This document shows, piece after piece, positions 21,061-33,100 of a DNA stretch of 64,000 bases. The DNA comes from Paragyromitra xinjiangensis. Its lineage: Eukaryota > Ascomycota > Pezizomycetes > Pezizales > Discinaceae. Location of the stretch: positions 2,245,001 to 2,309,000 of the forward strand of contig JBCAMK010000004.1 in assembly GCA_038503065.1 (NCBI GenBank), read 5' to 3'. The notes beneath the pieces are model-generated. The model saw only the letters and a program-made list of their open reading frames with translations. It ran no database searches and was not told where the DNA came from. Within the stretch, counting starts at the first letter, position 1. Each line of letters starts with the position of its first letter. Position numbers and translations under genes: made by a program.

Positions 21061-23640
21061 GGCCCTGAAAAAGCCAGATTTTACCATTTTGACAGAAGGG
21101 AGAACAGAGTAGGTATGAAAGTTGCTGGTGATTCTCTTGTTACTTAAGGTATGAGATAGAGAAGGTAATGATGTGGCAGAGTACCTAGGTACTTATAGCT
21201 TTATCGTTTCATGATATTATAACGAAAGAGCTTCTGGCCACGAATGCGTACAATGTTCCCCCGGTGCCACCTCCAGAAGCCAGCAGTAACTCACGCCTGA
21301 ATGAAAACCCCGCAACGTAGTGCCGGTTAAGTCGATAGATCTCCGGAGGTAGTTCCAATGTTGGGTGAACTGAAAATATGGCGGGGAGTTACTACCGGCG
21401 TTTAGGTGATTTCCACAGCTAGGGAAAGGACTCTAGAAACTCCGGGTAAAACCAAACTCAAGGTCTCAGCTTGAGTGAGTACCTAGCATATCATCCTCCT
21501 TAGTTGAATTCCAACACAGTAGTGCAATTCTAGTCTGAATAGGGATTTCCACACCCGCCACCGGAAGGAGGGCGGAGGATCAAGAAGGGTGCGGAAGAAG
21601 TTGCGGAGAAACGCTCGGAAGAAATATACCCAAATTCTCTTAAATAACACTATATTCCTCTAAAGCCAAGAGGTACGAGTAGTCTATTGCGGTAGAGATA
21701 TTCGGATGCCTCCGTGTACTGTCGCTGCTCCGGTGCTCGGCCAATGCAGGAACAAGGGACAAAAGAATAAGCGATACGATATTGTGGCTTGGCTTGGAGA
21801 GATCTCCGTGCTGCCTTCCGTCGCCGTCGCCAGCCGCATATATACATGTATCAGCCTGGCTAAACGCAGGGATTATATCGTGCGGTAATGATAAACAGTA
21901 GGAAAAGCGATGTGGGGAAACAGGCTAAATACTCCAGTAGAACGTGGAGAAATAGGCAGATTGGCACCTGTTACTAAAAAGCTTAACTTTGATATAAGCA
22001 TCCGGCGGGCCGACTTTTCTAAAACCGGTACTTCCAACCATTGGCCGTATGATTAGGGGCTCATGGTCCCGTACATGCCCATTCGCACATGCGCTTCCAA
22101 AAAACCTACTACACCCCACTTGTAGGGCATAAACCATACCTCCCCGAGGTTTTTTTTAGGAGACTCAATCCCCCGAATCACCGAGCAAGCGAGGTAGCAC
22201 CTTGCCTGCAAGTTAGCATCTGGCTCAAGTTTACACACGCTTGCTATACTTCTCCCTTCCTTTTTGCAAATTTTTCGAATAGCAGATGTCGTACTAATAG
22301 CCTTGGGGAAATTCCCCCCTCACATAAAGTATTTCGCCAACAAGCCCCACTAAAAAAAGACTCACTCAATGTACCATCCGGTGAGTCTCCAACCGGGCTC
22401 TGGGTCATACACCAGGCTAGATCCCCGTGTCCATAGCTAGATTCTTATTTAGCCTCATCTATGCGGGAGAGCAGGTGAGACTTTTAAGGTGTGCTTCGGC
22501 GAATGGGATGAGTGTCGGCGATACCAGGTTATGAGATTTAGATGCCCTATCCGAATGCTCCTACTTGCATGTACCCCACGTATGTAGAAGACTGGGCGGT
22601 AGCATCCCTCTATCCTGAAGCCTCGTTGTAGAATTGAAGAGATCGTATATATATCCAAGGAGGTGTCTGCGGTTATCGTAGGCATTGAAAGATGCATCTA
22701 GTAGCCCCGATCTCCTCTAATCCATTTTAGAGCATGACCTCTCCCGTGGAAATCGGTGAAACCGTCGGGAATGTACCAAGCCGGCCTGAGCCTTTCTTCG
22801 ATAGCTCTCGATAGCTCTCAAGTCCTCAACAAACGCCCCCATCCCTCCCTGATCCCGTTCAGCCAAGTCGATGGTTTCGTTCGATATTGCAAATCCAAGT
22901 CTTTTGAATTTACCAGTTCCACTCCTGCAGCGGCTAGTGAACCTAATATATTATTTTTGATGTCACCGGGACGGTCCGATACTTGGCCCGAGCGCCCGAA
23001 GTTAGCGTGTTATATGGAGACCGGGTAACAGTGAATTGGGTCTTCTAGGATCACTTGGGGTAGAGTTGTCCGCCTCATATAGTACAATCTTATCAGATCT
23101 TAAGACTACTTATCATCCCTATTACTAGATTCATAAGAGAATGAACATCGTAGGTAGGATTGCTTAATACTGCAATGACGAGCGAATAAGGAGGCTTTAG
23201 GGGTGCCTCAGTCGAAGAAATATTGGAAAGAAGAAAAAAATAGAAAAACGATACCCAAAGTGAATCTATAAAATCCTGGAAAAAATCCAAAAGAAAGGAA
23301 ACCCCATTATTCCTCTTGGGCTTGGCCTCTTGGAATTGTAAGAGTGGAGATGGGGACATTGATGCATATTTGTCGTAGTTAGTTAAACCCCATATACACA
23401 TGTACATGCAGCTATAGGCGTATGCATGTCCAGATCGGGGTCGAAGCCGGTGGCAGTAAGGCAGCTGTCAAGTGCTCGCCGTATGTACTAATCTCGTGCT
23501 GGCTCGTCGGGTATTAACTAGAGTTTAAACGCTCATAGGTCCAGAGGTTTCGTGATTAGCGTTTTCGAGGCAGATATCGTGAACGCTGATAGAACCGAAA
23601 CCCAAACCGATATGATAGGCAGAAAAACCCCAACGTGATG
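21061..23640. other. Gene-poor stretch, 2.6 kb
   Basis: Upstream of GH51 and beyond. Short frames only, in all six frames. A hydrophobic minus-strand frame at 23093-23407 has no start context or family and is not called. No inverted or long direct repeat was seen. Confidence 0.45.
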
Positions 23641-24412
23641 CTATTTATAAAAAGCAGAAGCAACGTCAGACCCAAAGTACCCCAGAGGGCGTATTCTACT
23701 ACTACATAAATAATCGATGATCGATGATCCCATAATGATAGTTGATCCTAAGGCGAGACTAACGAAGTTTCCAATAGCCCCTGGATTGGTTTTGGTTATT
23801 GAGCTGTAGTTTTCACATTTGTTATCCTCGTCGAGTCGATATCCAACTGAGTACTTGTAGCCATGGGTTACACTTTCCACTAATACTCCAGGCATCCCAG
23901 GTGGGATTACTCTAATCCCTTCTAACTCGGTAGGAGTGTCGTACTCTATTACCGTGGTGTCGAATGCTTTTTACATTCACTAGCAGAAATAGATGCTGTA
24001 CGTTCTTGACATAACCATGAATGTGGTGAAGACAACAACAAAGATAGCCGTAAAGAGGATATCGCCAGAATAAGTGCTTCCAAAAGGAAGGTAAGGAGGT
24101 CAAGAGGGCTGATCCAGTAGAGAAAACAATCAAGGAGCCTATCCTTGTGGTCGGGAATGGTGCAAACGTCAGTAATGCTGGGAGCAAGGTTATGATAGTA
24201 CTAGCTGCTGATGAAGCCACTTTATCGATCTCAGAGGTTGAACTTAGTTTCGAGTTGATCTCGTCTTTATAGGACGGTGGAAGCATAATCTTTAGGCTAG
24301 TTATCGTGTGAGTGGGTATGTAGCCCATCCATGAGAGTATGGTGGAAGCGAATAGCCCAATTAGAACAAGTAAGTGAATTAAGTAGTGGAGATAGGCTTT
24401 GCGGTGGAGAGC
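23641..24412 (-). pseudogene. Degraded multi-span membrane protein gene
   Basis: Read from 24412 downwards, the frame RKAYLHYLIHLLVLIGLF.. gives a first membrane segment, then SYKDEINSKLSSTSEIDKV and a second hydrophobic stretch. At about 24090 the frame shifts. A tandem CCTT duplication (CCTTCCTT) would account for it exactly, since removing four bases restores SLPFGSTYSGDILF and a third hydrophobic stretch ending MSRTYSIYF. Three stops within five codons follow at about 23960-23972. The same frame then continues as FDTTVIEYDTPTELEG..GYKYSVGYRLDEDN to the stop at 23641. No family was recognised. It is probably dead; an unseen intron could explain part of the damage. Confidence 0.5.
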
Positions 24413-25361
24413 CTATATAACAATGGTGAGTTTTCAAGCTATACCCACGGAAGTTTGGTTACTCAGCTACCCGTGCCTGAAAGGTGCTGTTTTCATCGCC
24501 ATCTTTAGGACTGTCTGAGTGAGCCGATAACCAAAACAAAAGTTTTGATGACTTTTTTTTTACCTTGTGCTATTCATCTCAAGATATCCGGGGTGGATAA
24601 CCTACACCTAAAGGCCCTAAGGAATAGCAATAGCGTAGAGATCTTGCAGCAAGCTAGGAAGTCTTAGGAAGGTTAGAATTCGTGAATACTTCGTGAGTGA
24701 GAAACTGTTTGAGACTACAATTATAACGATCACTCATGAAGAGAAGTCATGCCTTAATTGCGGAGCCTCAAGTCCCGCCCCGATCACGGCAAAGACACCT
24801 AGGCAGCATCGAAATACAGCTGTGCGGGCTCGGCCCCTTCGGCTTTGCCGTGGTAGTGAGACAGGTGTTTGAATTCCTGTGGTCGTGGCTGTGCGATAAC
24901 GAATTTGTTAGAAATAGTGAGGAATTGATAGTATAATAATATAGTTATTTATGATGTGACTAAGTCTCTGCTGCGATTCGGCGAGATTCCGCCTTGCAGC
25001 AAATACGAAGAAATTAGACATATATCATGATGGCAACCAGGCCGCGGCCGGGCAGGATTGAAATACTTAAATACAAATACCTGTATCTGTGAAGCAACCC
25101 TACGGTTTAGGAAGCAGTTCTGGGGATTTTTCTACGGCTGATTTTGGGCTATGTACCTAGCCCGGTTGCGTTCAATACCGCACAGTAGTCTCTGCAGTAG
25201 GCTCAGGCAACCCTTATCGGGATCAGCAAGGCAGCTTCTAATCTGATAAGATCTGATAACGCATGCTTGGTGGTAACGTAACAGAGCCGCAACTCTGTTC
25301 TACACGCGGAAGCCAGCGCATAGCTCGCAGATACATCTGCTTCTACCAAAACTCCACAACA
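24413..25361. other. Intergenic, upstream of VPS41
   Basis: No gene seen. An imperfect inverted pair (CACGGCAAAG at about 24786 and CTTTGCCGTGG at about 24842) could form a stem-loop; its meaning is unknown. Confidence 0.45.
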
Positions 25362-28300
25362 ATGCCACCAGCGGAGAGTGAAAACGACCGAAAAGAACAG
25401 CCAAAGGGGAATGGGGAGGAGATAGAGGAAGTAGAGGAAGTTGAGGATGACGAAGAAGAGGATGACGAAGAGGAGGAGCCTCGGTTGAAGTACACCCGTC
25501 TGACGCGCACCCTCGGTGGTGTATACCGTAATGGAGATGCTGTCGCCTCGAGCTTGGTATTTGGCGAGAGAATGGTTTGTTTAGCTTTCTGGAGACTTAC
25601 CACGTTTACACACTTATGATTGCTGATTTGGTGAGAGCGTAGATTATAGGTACCCATAATGGAAATATTGCAAGTCTCCTAATTTCAAGCTTCCCTTACC
25701 TCTTAATACAAGTTTCAACTAACGATTATCCTGTATCGTGTTATAGCATATCCTGACGCTACCTTCATTGAGTACCCTTCGCGTTTACCATGCCCACTCG
25801 GCCTCTGTATCCTGCGTCTCGATATCCCCGCCTCCACCACCTCCATTACCATCCACAATCCGAAAGCAAGTACAGCCACACCAAGATCGCCATATCCACG
25901 TCGCAACATCCTCCATAGATGGCCTCGTTTGTATCGTCCCCCTGCTCCCTGGGGATTCCCGCTCGCAGTCGGGAACGAGCTCTGCAACAACTCCCTATGC
26001 AAAATCAGAGATCATCCTGAAGAACTTCAAGCGACCAATTACAGCTGTTGCACTGTCACCAAACTTCCGATCGGACAGAACTTTCCTTTCTGGAGGTCTT
26101 GCTGGGAATTTGATTCTCTCGGTGGCACCTCCTGCTGGTGGAGGTGGGGTTATGGCTTGGACTGGACTTGTTGGTGGAAGTGGGAAGGATACTATCCTAC
26201 ACTCGGGTGAGGGGGCTATAACAGCTATTGCCTGGTCAAAGGAATCGCCGAGATTTGTGGCTTGGACAAATGAACATGGGATTAAAATCATGAGATCTCA
26301 TATCATCCCTCCAGAAATCAAGAAGGAAAGTCTGGAGGAAACGGATGCAGCAGGTAATGGTAATGGTATTGCCAGTGGGCTTCTCACAGGATACCCAGGG
26401 GTGACTAGTTGGATTCCTGGATTGGGAGTTAGCGGGAGGCCAGTTGGGGAGGTTGCTTGGAAAAGAATCTCAGCGATTGAGAGGCCAGAAAGTATTCCGG
26501 AGGAAATGGCCTCGGTGCATAAGCCCCGTCTGGAATGGGTGGACAGGAGGAACTTAACTGAGGACGACCCGGAAAACCATACAGCTACTACTGCGGACGA
26601 TGTTAGCCCAACCGCTGTTAAAGGGAAACCGTCTCTCGGAATTGATTGGGGTCAAAAAGAGAAATTGGTTGTTGGTTGGGGTGGGACAATCTGGGTTGTT
26701 GATGTTTTTGCAGGGGACGGAAGTGGCGAGGAAGGTGAAAATAGGGCAGGATGGGCTGAGATCGTGCATATGTGAGTTTTACTTGTATTTCTTGGTCGCA
26801 CTTCCTCCGAATACTGACTTGATGAATCAGTCTACAAACGGATTGCACTATTTCCGGCCTAACATTATACACACCATCCCTCTTGTTACTCCTCGCCCAC
26901 TTGACTGCCGAATCGGATTCGAGCTCCCCTCCACCTCCTGAGGCCTCTTCAAGCCTAGGATCCTCAAGCCTAAAAGCCTCATCAAGCTTAGGCGAGAGCA
27001 GTTCATCCGCCAAGGGCTCTCGTACTCGCCGTGGCCGCTCAAACGCCCTCACCCCCGAATTACGATTCATCGACTTGAATACTTCGGAGGAGTTGAGCGC
27101 AGACGAGTTAATGATGAGCCGATTTGAAGGCCTTTCTGCCGGAGATTACCATCTTGGCGTACTTCCAGCCACCCCATCAATGATCACTGGCCCTCAGGAC
27201 GCTGCTGAGGAAGGAGGTGATTTCGCCGGTGCGATAGCACTAGCAGGTGGTTTATGGGCGGCTGGCGTGAATGCCACACAGATACTTTCTAGTGCGGCTA
27301 GTGTTCGTAGCTTAGGTGGCGTATCGCGGAGAGAAAGTATCAGTGGCTCTAGCTATAACAGGGGTACGACAATTGCTGGGAGTATTCGGGGGGTGCCGAG
27401 GGGGAAGGTGGATGATTCTGGGTGGGGGGAGGAGTATCCGGGGAAGAAGATCTATATCACTAGTCCTTATGATGTTGTCTTTGCTACAGAAAGGAGTCAG
27501 AAGGATCATTTAGGGTGGTTATTGGAGAAAGAGAAGTATCAGGAAGCATGGGAGTTGGTGGATAAGTTCCCTGAAATTATCTCATCCGACTTATCGGCGC
27601 TGGATGAACACGAAGAGATAGAACGGCGGATTGTCGAGGCTACCGAAGACCCGTCCTACGATTCGGATTCAACCGTCAGTGGTGGTAAACAGCGTAACGT
27701 CAAGACGTACTCCGCCACTGAGAAGGAGAAGCGGAGGATTGGGGAGTTGTGGCTACAGAAATTGATTAATGCAAACGAATGGACCAAATCCGCAGAAGTG
27801 TGTGGGAAAGTTTTAGGAACATCGAGTAGATGGGAACACTGGGTGTGGGTTTTCGAGGCAGCAGGCAAGATCCAAGAGATTACCTCATATATCCCCACCA
27901 CCCAACTTTCACCCCCGCTGCCAAGCGTAATATACGAGATTGTTCTCGCGCATTACCTCAGCCACGACACCAAGAAGTTTCGGGAGCTGCTGTTAGAATC
28001 TTGGAAACCGGAGGGAACTCGAACTCTTTATGATCCGAGAACAATCATCGATGCGGTTGAGAGGAAGCTCAAAAATCGTGAAGATCATGTCCATGATGGA
28101 GACCAGGAGTGGAGGTGGCTGCAGGAATGTCTAGCGAGACTGTTTATGACTATTACCGAGCCAGCAAATGCTCTCAAGCACTGGATGATTCTGAAAAACG
28201 CAGATGAAGCGTTCAGTTTAATTAGAGAATACCGGCTCGTGGATGCTGTGAAGGGTGATATTCAGTCATTTATTCTCTTGAGGGTCTCGGAAGAGCAACT

Positions 28301-29542
28301 TGAAAATGCCAGTATCGAGGAACTCGAGAAACAAACAGAGGAGGCGATAGGACTCCTCGTCCATGAGGCTGGTCGGGGAATCGTGGGCCCCGCAACTGTG
28401 GTGGAGCAATTGGAAGGTGATAATGTAAAGGCAGGAAAGCTATTCCTATTCTTCTACCTACGGCGACTATGGACCGGAGACCGCGGAGGAGAGTCTGGTG
28501 GTATGGTGAATGGAGAGGGCTCGGGAGTGGGCGCTGGAGGAGTCCTGGCGGAGTTCGGAGACTTGATGGTGGAATTGTTTGCAGAGTATGATAGACCACT
28601 TCTAATGGAGTTCTTGGTCAACAGCCACTCTTACTCTCTAGAGAAGGCTTCGGCAGTTTGCGAGCGGAGGAATTATATTCCTGAACTTGTTCACCTGCTC
28701 TCAAAGACCGGTCAGACGAAGCGCGCACTCTTCCTCATCATCGATAAGCTAGCGGATGTCTCGCAGGCCATTGCCTTTGCTAAGAACCAGGACGACCCGG
28801 ATCTGTGGAATGATCTCCTTGACTACTCTATGGACAAGCCGGCCTTTATCAGGGGCCTTCTTGAGAACGTGGGAACTGCCATTGACCCTATTACTCTGGT
28901 TAGGCGCATTCCTATGAGGCTGGAAATCCAAGGCCTCAAGCCAGCACTCGGGAAAATCTTGAAAGAGTATGGTGTCCAGTGGAGTATCTGTGAGGGCGTC
29001 GCAAAGGTCCTCAGGAGCGAGGTTGCGAGGGGTATGGAGGGCCTAAGGGGTGGCCAGAGAAGAGCAGTAAAATTTGAGGTTGGAGGAGGGCGTGCAAAGA
29101 ATGTTGAGGGCAGTGAAGAAGGCTCGGAGACAACTGCGTCGAAGGATGAGGTTGTGGCTGGAGCTGCTGCGATCCCGCCGTATGCTTGTGGTGGTTGCGG
29201 GAATGCCTTTGAGGCGACTGGTATGTTTTAATTCTTACCCTTGGTTGTATTGCTAGGCGGTACTAATGTCGTGCAGAGAAAGAAACCCTCATTGGCTTTG
29301 CGTGTGGCCATGTCTTTCACCTTGGTTGCCTCCTCTTCCACGGCGAAGGTGGTGAGCGGGTACGAGAAGAAGCTGTGGACGCACGTCCGTATAGTCGTAG
29401 CGGAGGCATGGAGGAGGAGATATTATCAGGGTTGGGTAGAAGCGTGGGTTCGAAGGTAACACATGCAGCATTGATTAGACAGAAAGTGTCGAAGGGGTGT
29501 GTTTTATGTGCACATGAGAAGGGGGATGATGATTGCTTTTAG
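25362..29542 (+). CDS. VPS41: HOPS-complex subunit VPS41
   Basis: Tethers vesicles at the vacuole and binds Ypt7 and AP-3. Five exons: 25362-25574, 25643-25669, 25747-26771, 26831-29220 and 29277-29542; 3921 nt, 1306 aa. An acidic N-terminus (EEVEDDEEEDDEEEE) precedes YTRLTRTLGGVYRNGDAVASS and the beta-propeller (THNGNIHILTLPSL, VYHAHSASVSCVSI). Then come the Vps41 signature DHLGWLLEKEKYQEAWELVDKF, a long alpha-solenoid with a clathrin-repeat region, and a C-terminal RING-H2-like zinc site (CGGCG, CGHVFHLGC, CVLC). Long for the family because of Ser-rich and Gly-rich inserts at about 400-450 and 920-940. Exon 2 is 27 nt and is followed by a GC-AG intron. An in-frame ATG at 25263 exists, but 25362 gives the more usual acidic start. 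Confidence 0.95.
25643..25669 (+). other. 27-nt microexon of VPS41
   Basis: Encodes nine residues, IIGTHNGNI, a conserved strand of the first propeller blade. Acceptor GCGTAG; donor is the GC of GCAAGT. It is in phase 0 and a multiple of three, so skipping would delete nine residues without a frameshift. Confidence 0.75.
25670..25746 (+). other. Predicted GC-AG intron in VPS41
   Basis: 77 nt, donor ATT|GCAAGT, acceptor TTATAG. It joins HNGNI to HILTLPSL in frame. The nearest GT, four bases downstream, gives the wrong frame. Confidence 0.7.
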
Positions 29543-30106
29543 CTAGACAGATTTGTTGTGTTTTGGGGTAGCAGTCGGGAGGTTTTTTTTTCTTTAGAGT
29601 CGGGCGAGAGATTTTTTTCATTTCCTTTCCATTTCCTTGTTTTGTCTTATGAGCATTTTCATGTTTCATGAAGTTGTAGTATTCGTGTTGGCTTGGAGGC
29701 TTGAGGGAGATGAAGAAACTGATTTATGAGATATAATATGGCATTTCTACATATTTTCGTAGTTGAATGTGTACCTAGAAGATTCTTTAAACGCATTGAT
29801 TCGAGGTGTTGATATCGGACATGCCGTTCCACCGCTACAACAACCAACCACGTTTCAACACAATGCGCTTCCATGCCACGCCCTCATTGGTGCATTTTAA
29901 CTTGACGGTAATGGAGTTTCTGTTTCGAGCCGCCACATAGGTACTTATGTGTCACTGATCCCCGCACTTCTAGCAAAGCTAAGCTTAAACACCTTTCTCT
30001 CATAACACCATCCGATCTATTAGTTATCTCCGGCACCAACTTCTGTTCCTCACTCAATAACTTGCGAACCCTCTTCTACAAGAAGTCTTCAGAAACCGCT
30101 GCGAAT
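29543..30106. other. Intergenic between VPS41 and the NACHT gene
   Basis: 3' flank of VPS41 and 5' region of the NLR. No gene, RNA or repeat recognised. Confidence 0.6.
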
Positions 30107-33100
30107 ATGGCAGAGGTCATTGGTGTTGTAGCGAGCATCGCTAGCCTTGTCCAACTCACCGGAGCTGTTGCTCGAATATGCCACGGATATATAGGTGCCG
30201 TCAAAGGAGCACCCAAAGAGATTCAAACCCTTACAGGTGAACTCAAAGAACTCGAAAAAGTCTTAAAAACTTTGGGCAGTTTGAACAAGTCAAATACCTT
30301 GCAGTCGGATCTCCAAGGCTCACTCAAGCAATGCACTCTCGAGTTGGAGGACCTTAAAACAAAAGTTACGGTGAAGCCTATAGACGGGTGGAGAAAACGC
30401 GCCAAACGCCTCTATTGGCCCTTGCAACAGGCGGAAACATCAAAAATCCTTGGACAACTCGAAAGACACAAGAACCTTTTCACTCTTGCTCTAACAGTGG
30501 ACCAACAGTAAGATATATGGCAAGTAACTTTTATCGAGTTCTTACTGATGCTTGGAGAAGTCTCCTACTGCAGACGATTGAAATCTATACCCAGAGAACG
30601 GACCTTGGTGTTGGAGAGCTTCAGCAATGCGTACGGGATATACAGAAGGAGCTTGAAGTCCAAAATGTTACTCGGGCAGGTCAGTAGAAAGATCTCCACC
30701 TTGAACACCTCCCTCTCCTGGCGCCGAATATGTGATTAACCCGTTCGATAACTAGGGGGTATGCGGGCGGGTGCGCTTCAATGGCTATTTCCAGACAGTT
30801 TTGACGAAAAGCATCAAGAAATCTGCGGAAAAAGACAAAAAGACACGGGCACATGGCTTCCAAAAACACCGGAATTCATAAAGTGGGCCAAGGAAAACCC
30901 AAGTTGCCGGTTGCTTTGGGGCTATGGTATTCGTACGTGAAATAACCTTTTTCCTTTCTCCCAAGAAGCTCGGTGCGGATCATAATACCCATTCCAACTC
31001 AACACGGCGCTATCACTGTAATTTGTATGTGTTTCAAGGATGCAGCCGAATGGCGGGTGTCGTTGTGTTGAGCGAAACGCGTGCACTAGTTAATGATGTA
31101 ATGCTGAATCGAGGTGTTTCCAATAGCCGGAGCTGGAAAAACGTACTTGAGGTATGGAGTTTAATTCCATGGGCCTTCCGTAGATGCATTCACTAGCCTT
31201 CAGCTGATTCATTTGTTCTAGCTCATTTGTTATCGATACTCTCGAAGCACGAGCGACACGGGCGAACTACGGAGTAGCCTATATATATTTCAACTCCAAA
31301 GAACAACAGAAACAGAAACCGATTCATGTTCTTGCCAGCCTGACAAAACAACTTGCGGCCCAAAAACCACAACTCCCGAAGGAAATTGAAGCTCTATACA
31401 ACAAGCGGAAAGGAATTAAGAAACCTACCTTGGATGAATTACAAATCGCACTTCTCGGAACCTCAAAACTATTCGACCGAGTATTTTTTGTTTTTGATGC
31501 TCTAGACGAATGTGACCCAGGTAGTCTAGATGAACTCCTTCATTTGTTCCACAAGCTAGGGAAAGATGGAGCCAGTGTCTTCTTAACCGGCCGGCGATAC
31601 TACAAAGCTATTGAGAAGTCTTTTTCCAATATTCCAAAGATCGAGATTGCGGCAAGCGACAAGGATATCAAGATTTATGTCGAAAAGAGGATGAAAAACA
31701 ATGACCTGTTCAAAGATGGTGATGTCCGAGATATGATTATTTCGGAACTTGTGAAATGTTCCCATGGGATGTAAGTGATCCAGCTGAAGTAGTTCCCTAG
31801 TATTCACTAAGCGAGAATAGGTTTCTGTTAGTTCGCCTTTATTTAGATGATATCTACCAATACGTTACAGTTAATCAGGTTCGGGCCGCACTCGATAAAC
31901 TCAAGTCAACAGGCTCCTTGAGCCAAGAAGAGGCTCTGGAGAAAGTCTACGGTCGGATTATAGAGAAAATTACGATAGGCCACCATAGCCGGAAAACCCT
32001 AGCAATCAAAATCCTTTCGTGGCTTGTTAAAGCCAAGGTCACCCTCACAGTCGATCAACTCCGTGTGGCCGTAAGCGTACAGGAGAATCGATACGAACTT
32101 CAAGATGCAGACCTACCGCAGAGAGAGACGCTCCTCGAAGTTTGTGCGGGCCTGGTAACTATTTCTGAAACAAACGATACGATTCAGCTGGCTCACCTCT
32201 CCGTGCAAGAATACCTCGTGAAAAAAAAAGTCATTCCGGATCACGCGAATTTCGAACTTGCAATGGTCTGCGCGACCTTTCTTATGTTCGATATATTTGC
32301 CAGCAATGCCTGCACATCTGTGGATTCTGCTAATTCCTACCTTGAATTGCATCCTTTCCTGCGGTACGCGGTCCCCCAGCTATCTTTCCATCTTCAAGCC
32401 TGCGATGAAAATCTATCAGTGGACATAGTCCTCAAGTTCCTAGGAAATAAGGAGTGTATTAGTTTTTATCAGCGTACCCTCAGCCTGATAGACTGGTGGA
32501 AGCGTACGATCTGGGGAAGCGATCGACTGCATACAGCATCTTTCCTGGGACACGTTGCTGCCATACAACGACTACTTGATGAAGGGGTTTCTCTAGACAG
32601 CCCGGGGGAATACGGCGGGGGTACTCCGCTTCAGCTAGCAGCACAGGAAGGCCACGAAGCTGTAATCCAGCTGTTGTTCGAAAAGGGTGCCGACCTCAAT
32701 GTTCAGGGCGGGTACGGAGAGACAGCACTGCACTACGCATCAAGGTATAGTCGTGAGGCCGTGGTCAAGTTGTTGCTCGAAAAGGGTGCCGACCCCAATG
32801 TTCAGGGCTGGAACGGAAAGACAGCACTACACATAGCAGCAATAAATGATCATAAAGCCGTGGTCAAGCTGTTGCTCGAAAGGGGTGCTGACCCCAATGT
32901 TCAGGGCGAGGGCGGGGAGACAGCACTACACATAGCAGTAAGGGGTGGTTGTGAAGCCGTGGTCAAGCTGTTGCTCGAAAAGGGTGCCGACCCCAATGTT
33001 CAGGATAAGAACGGAAATACAGCACTACGCCTAGCAGCAGGAGGTGGTCACGAAGCCGTAGCCAAGCTGTTGCTCGAAAAGGGTGCCGACCCTAATTTTC

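Noticed and set aside
23093..23407. Hydrophobic minus-strand frame of 104 codons
   Set aside because: No family, no splice partners and AT-rich composition that yields hydrophobic codons by chance.
24778..24855. Stem-forming inverted sequence, considered as an RNA gene
   Set aside because: No Pol III boxes, terminator or known RNA motif; 11-bp arms alone are weak evidence.
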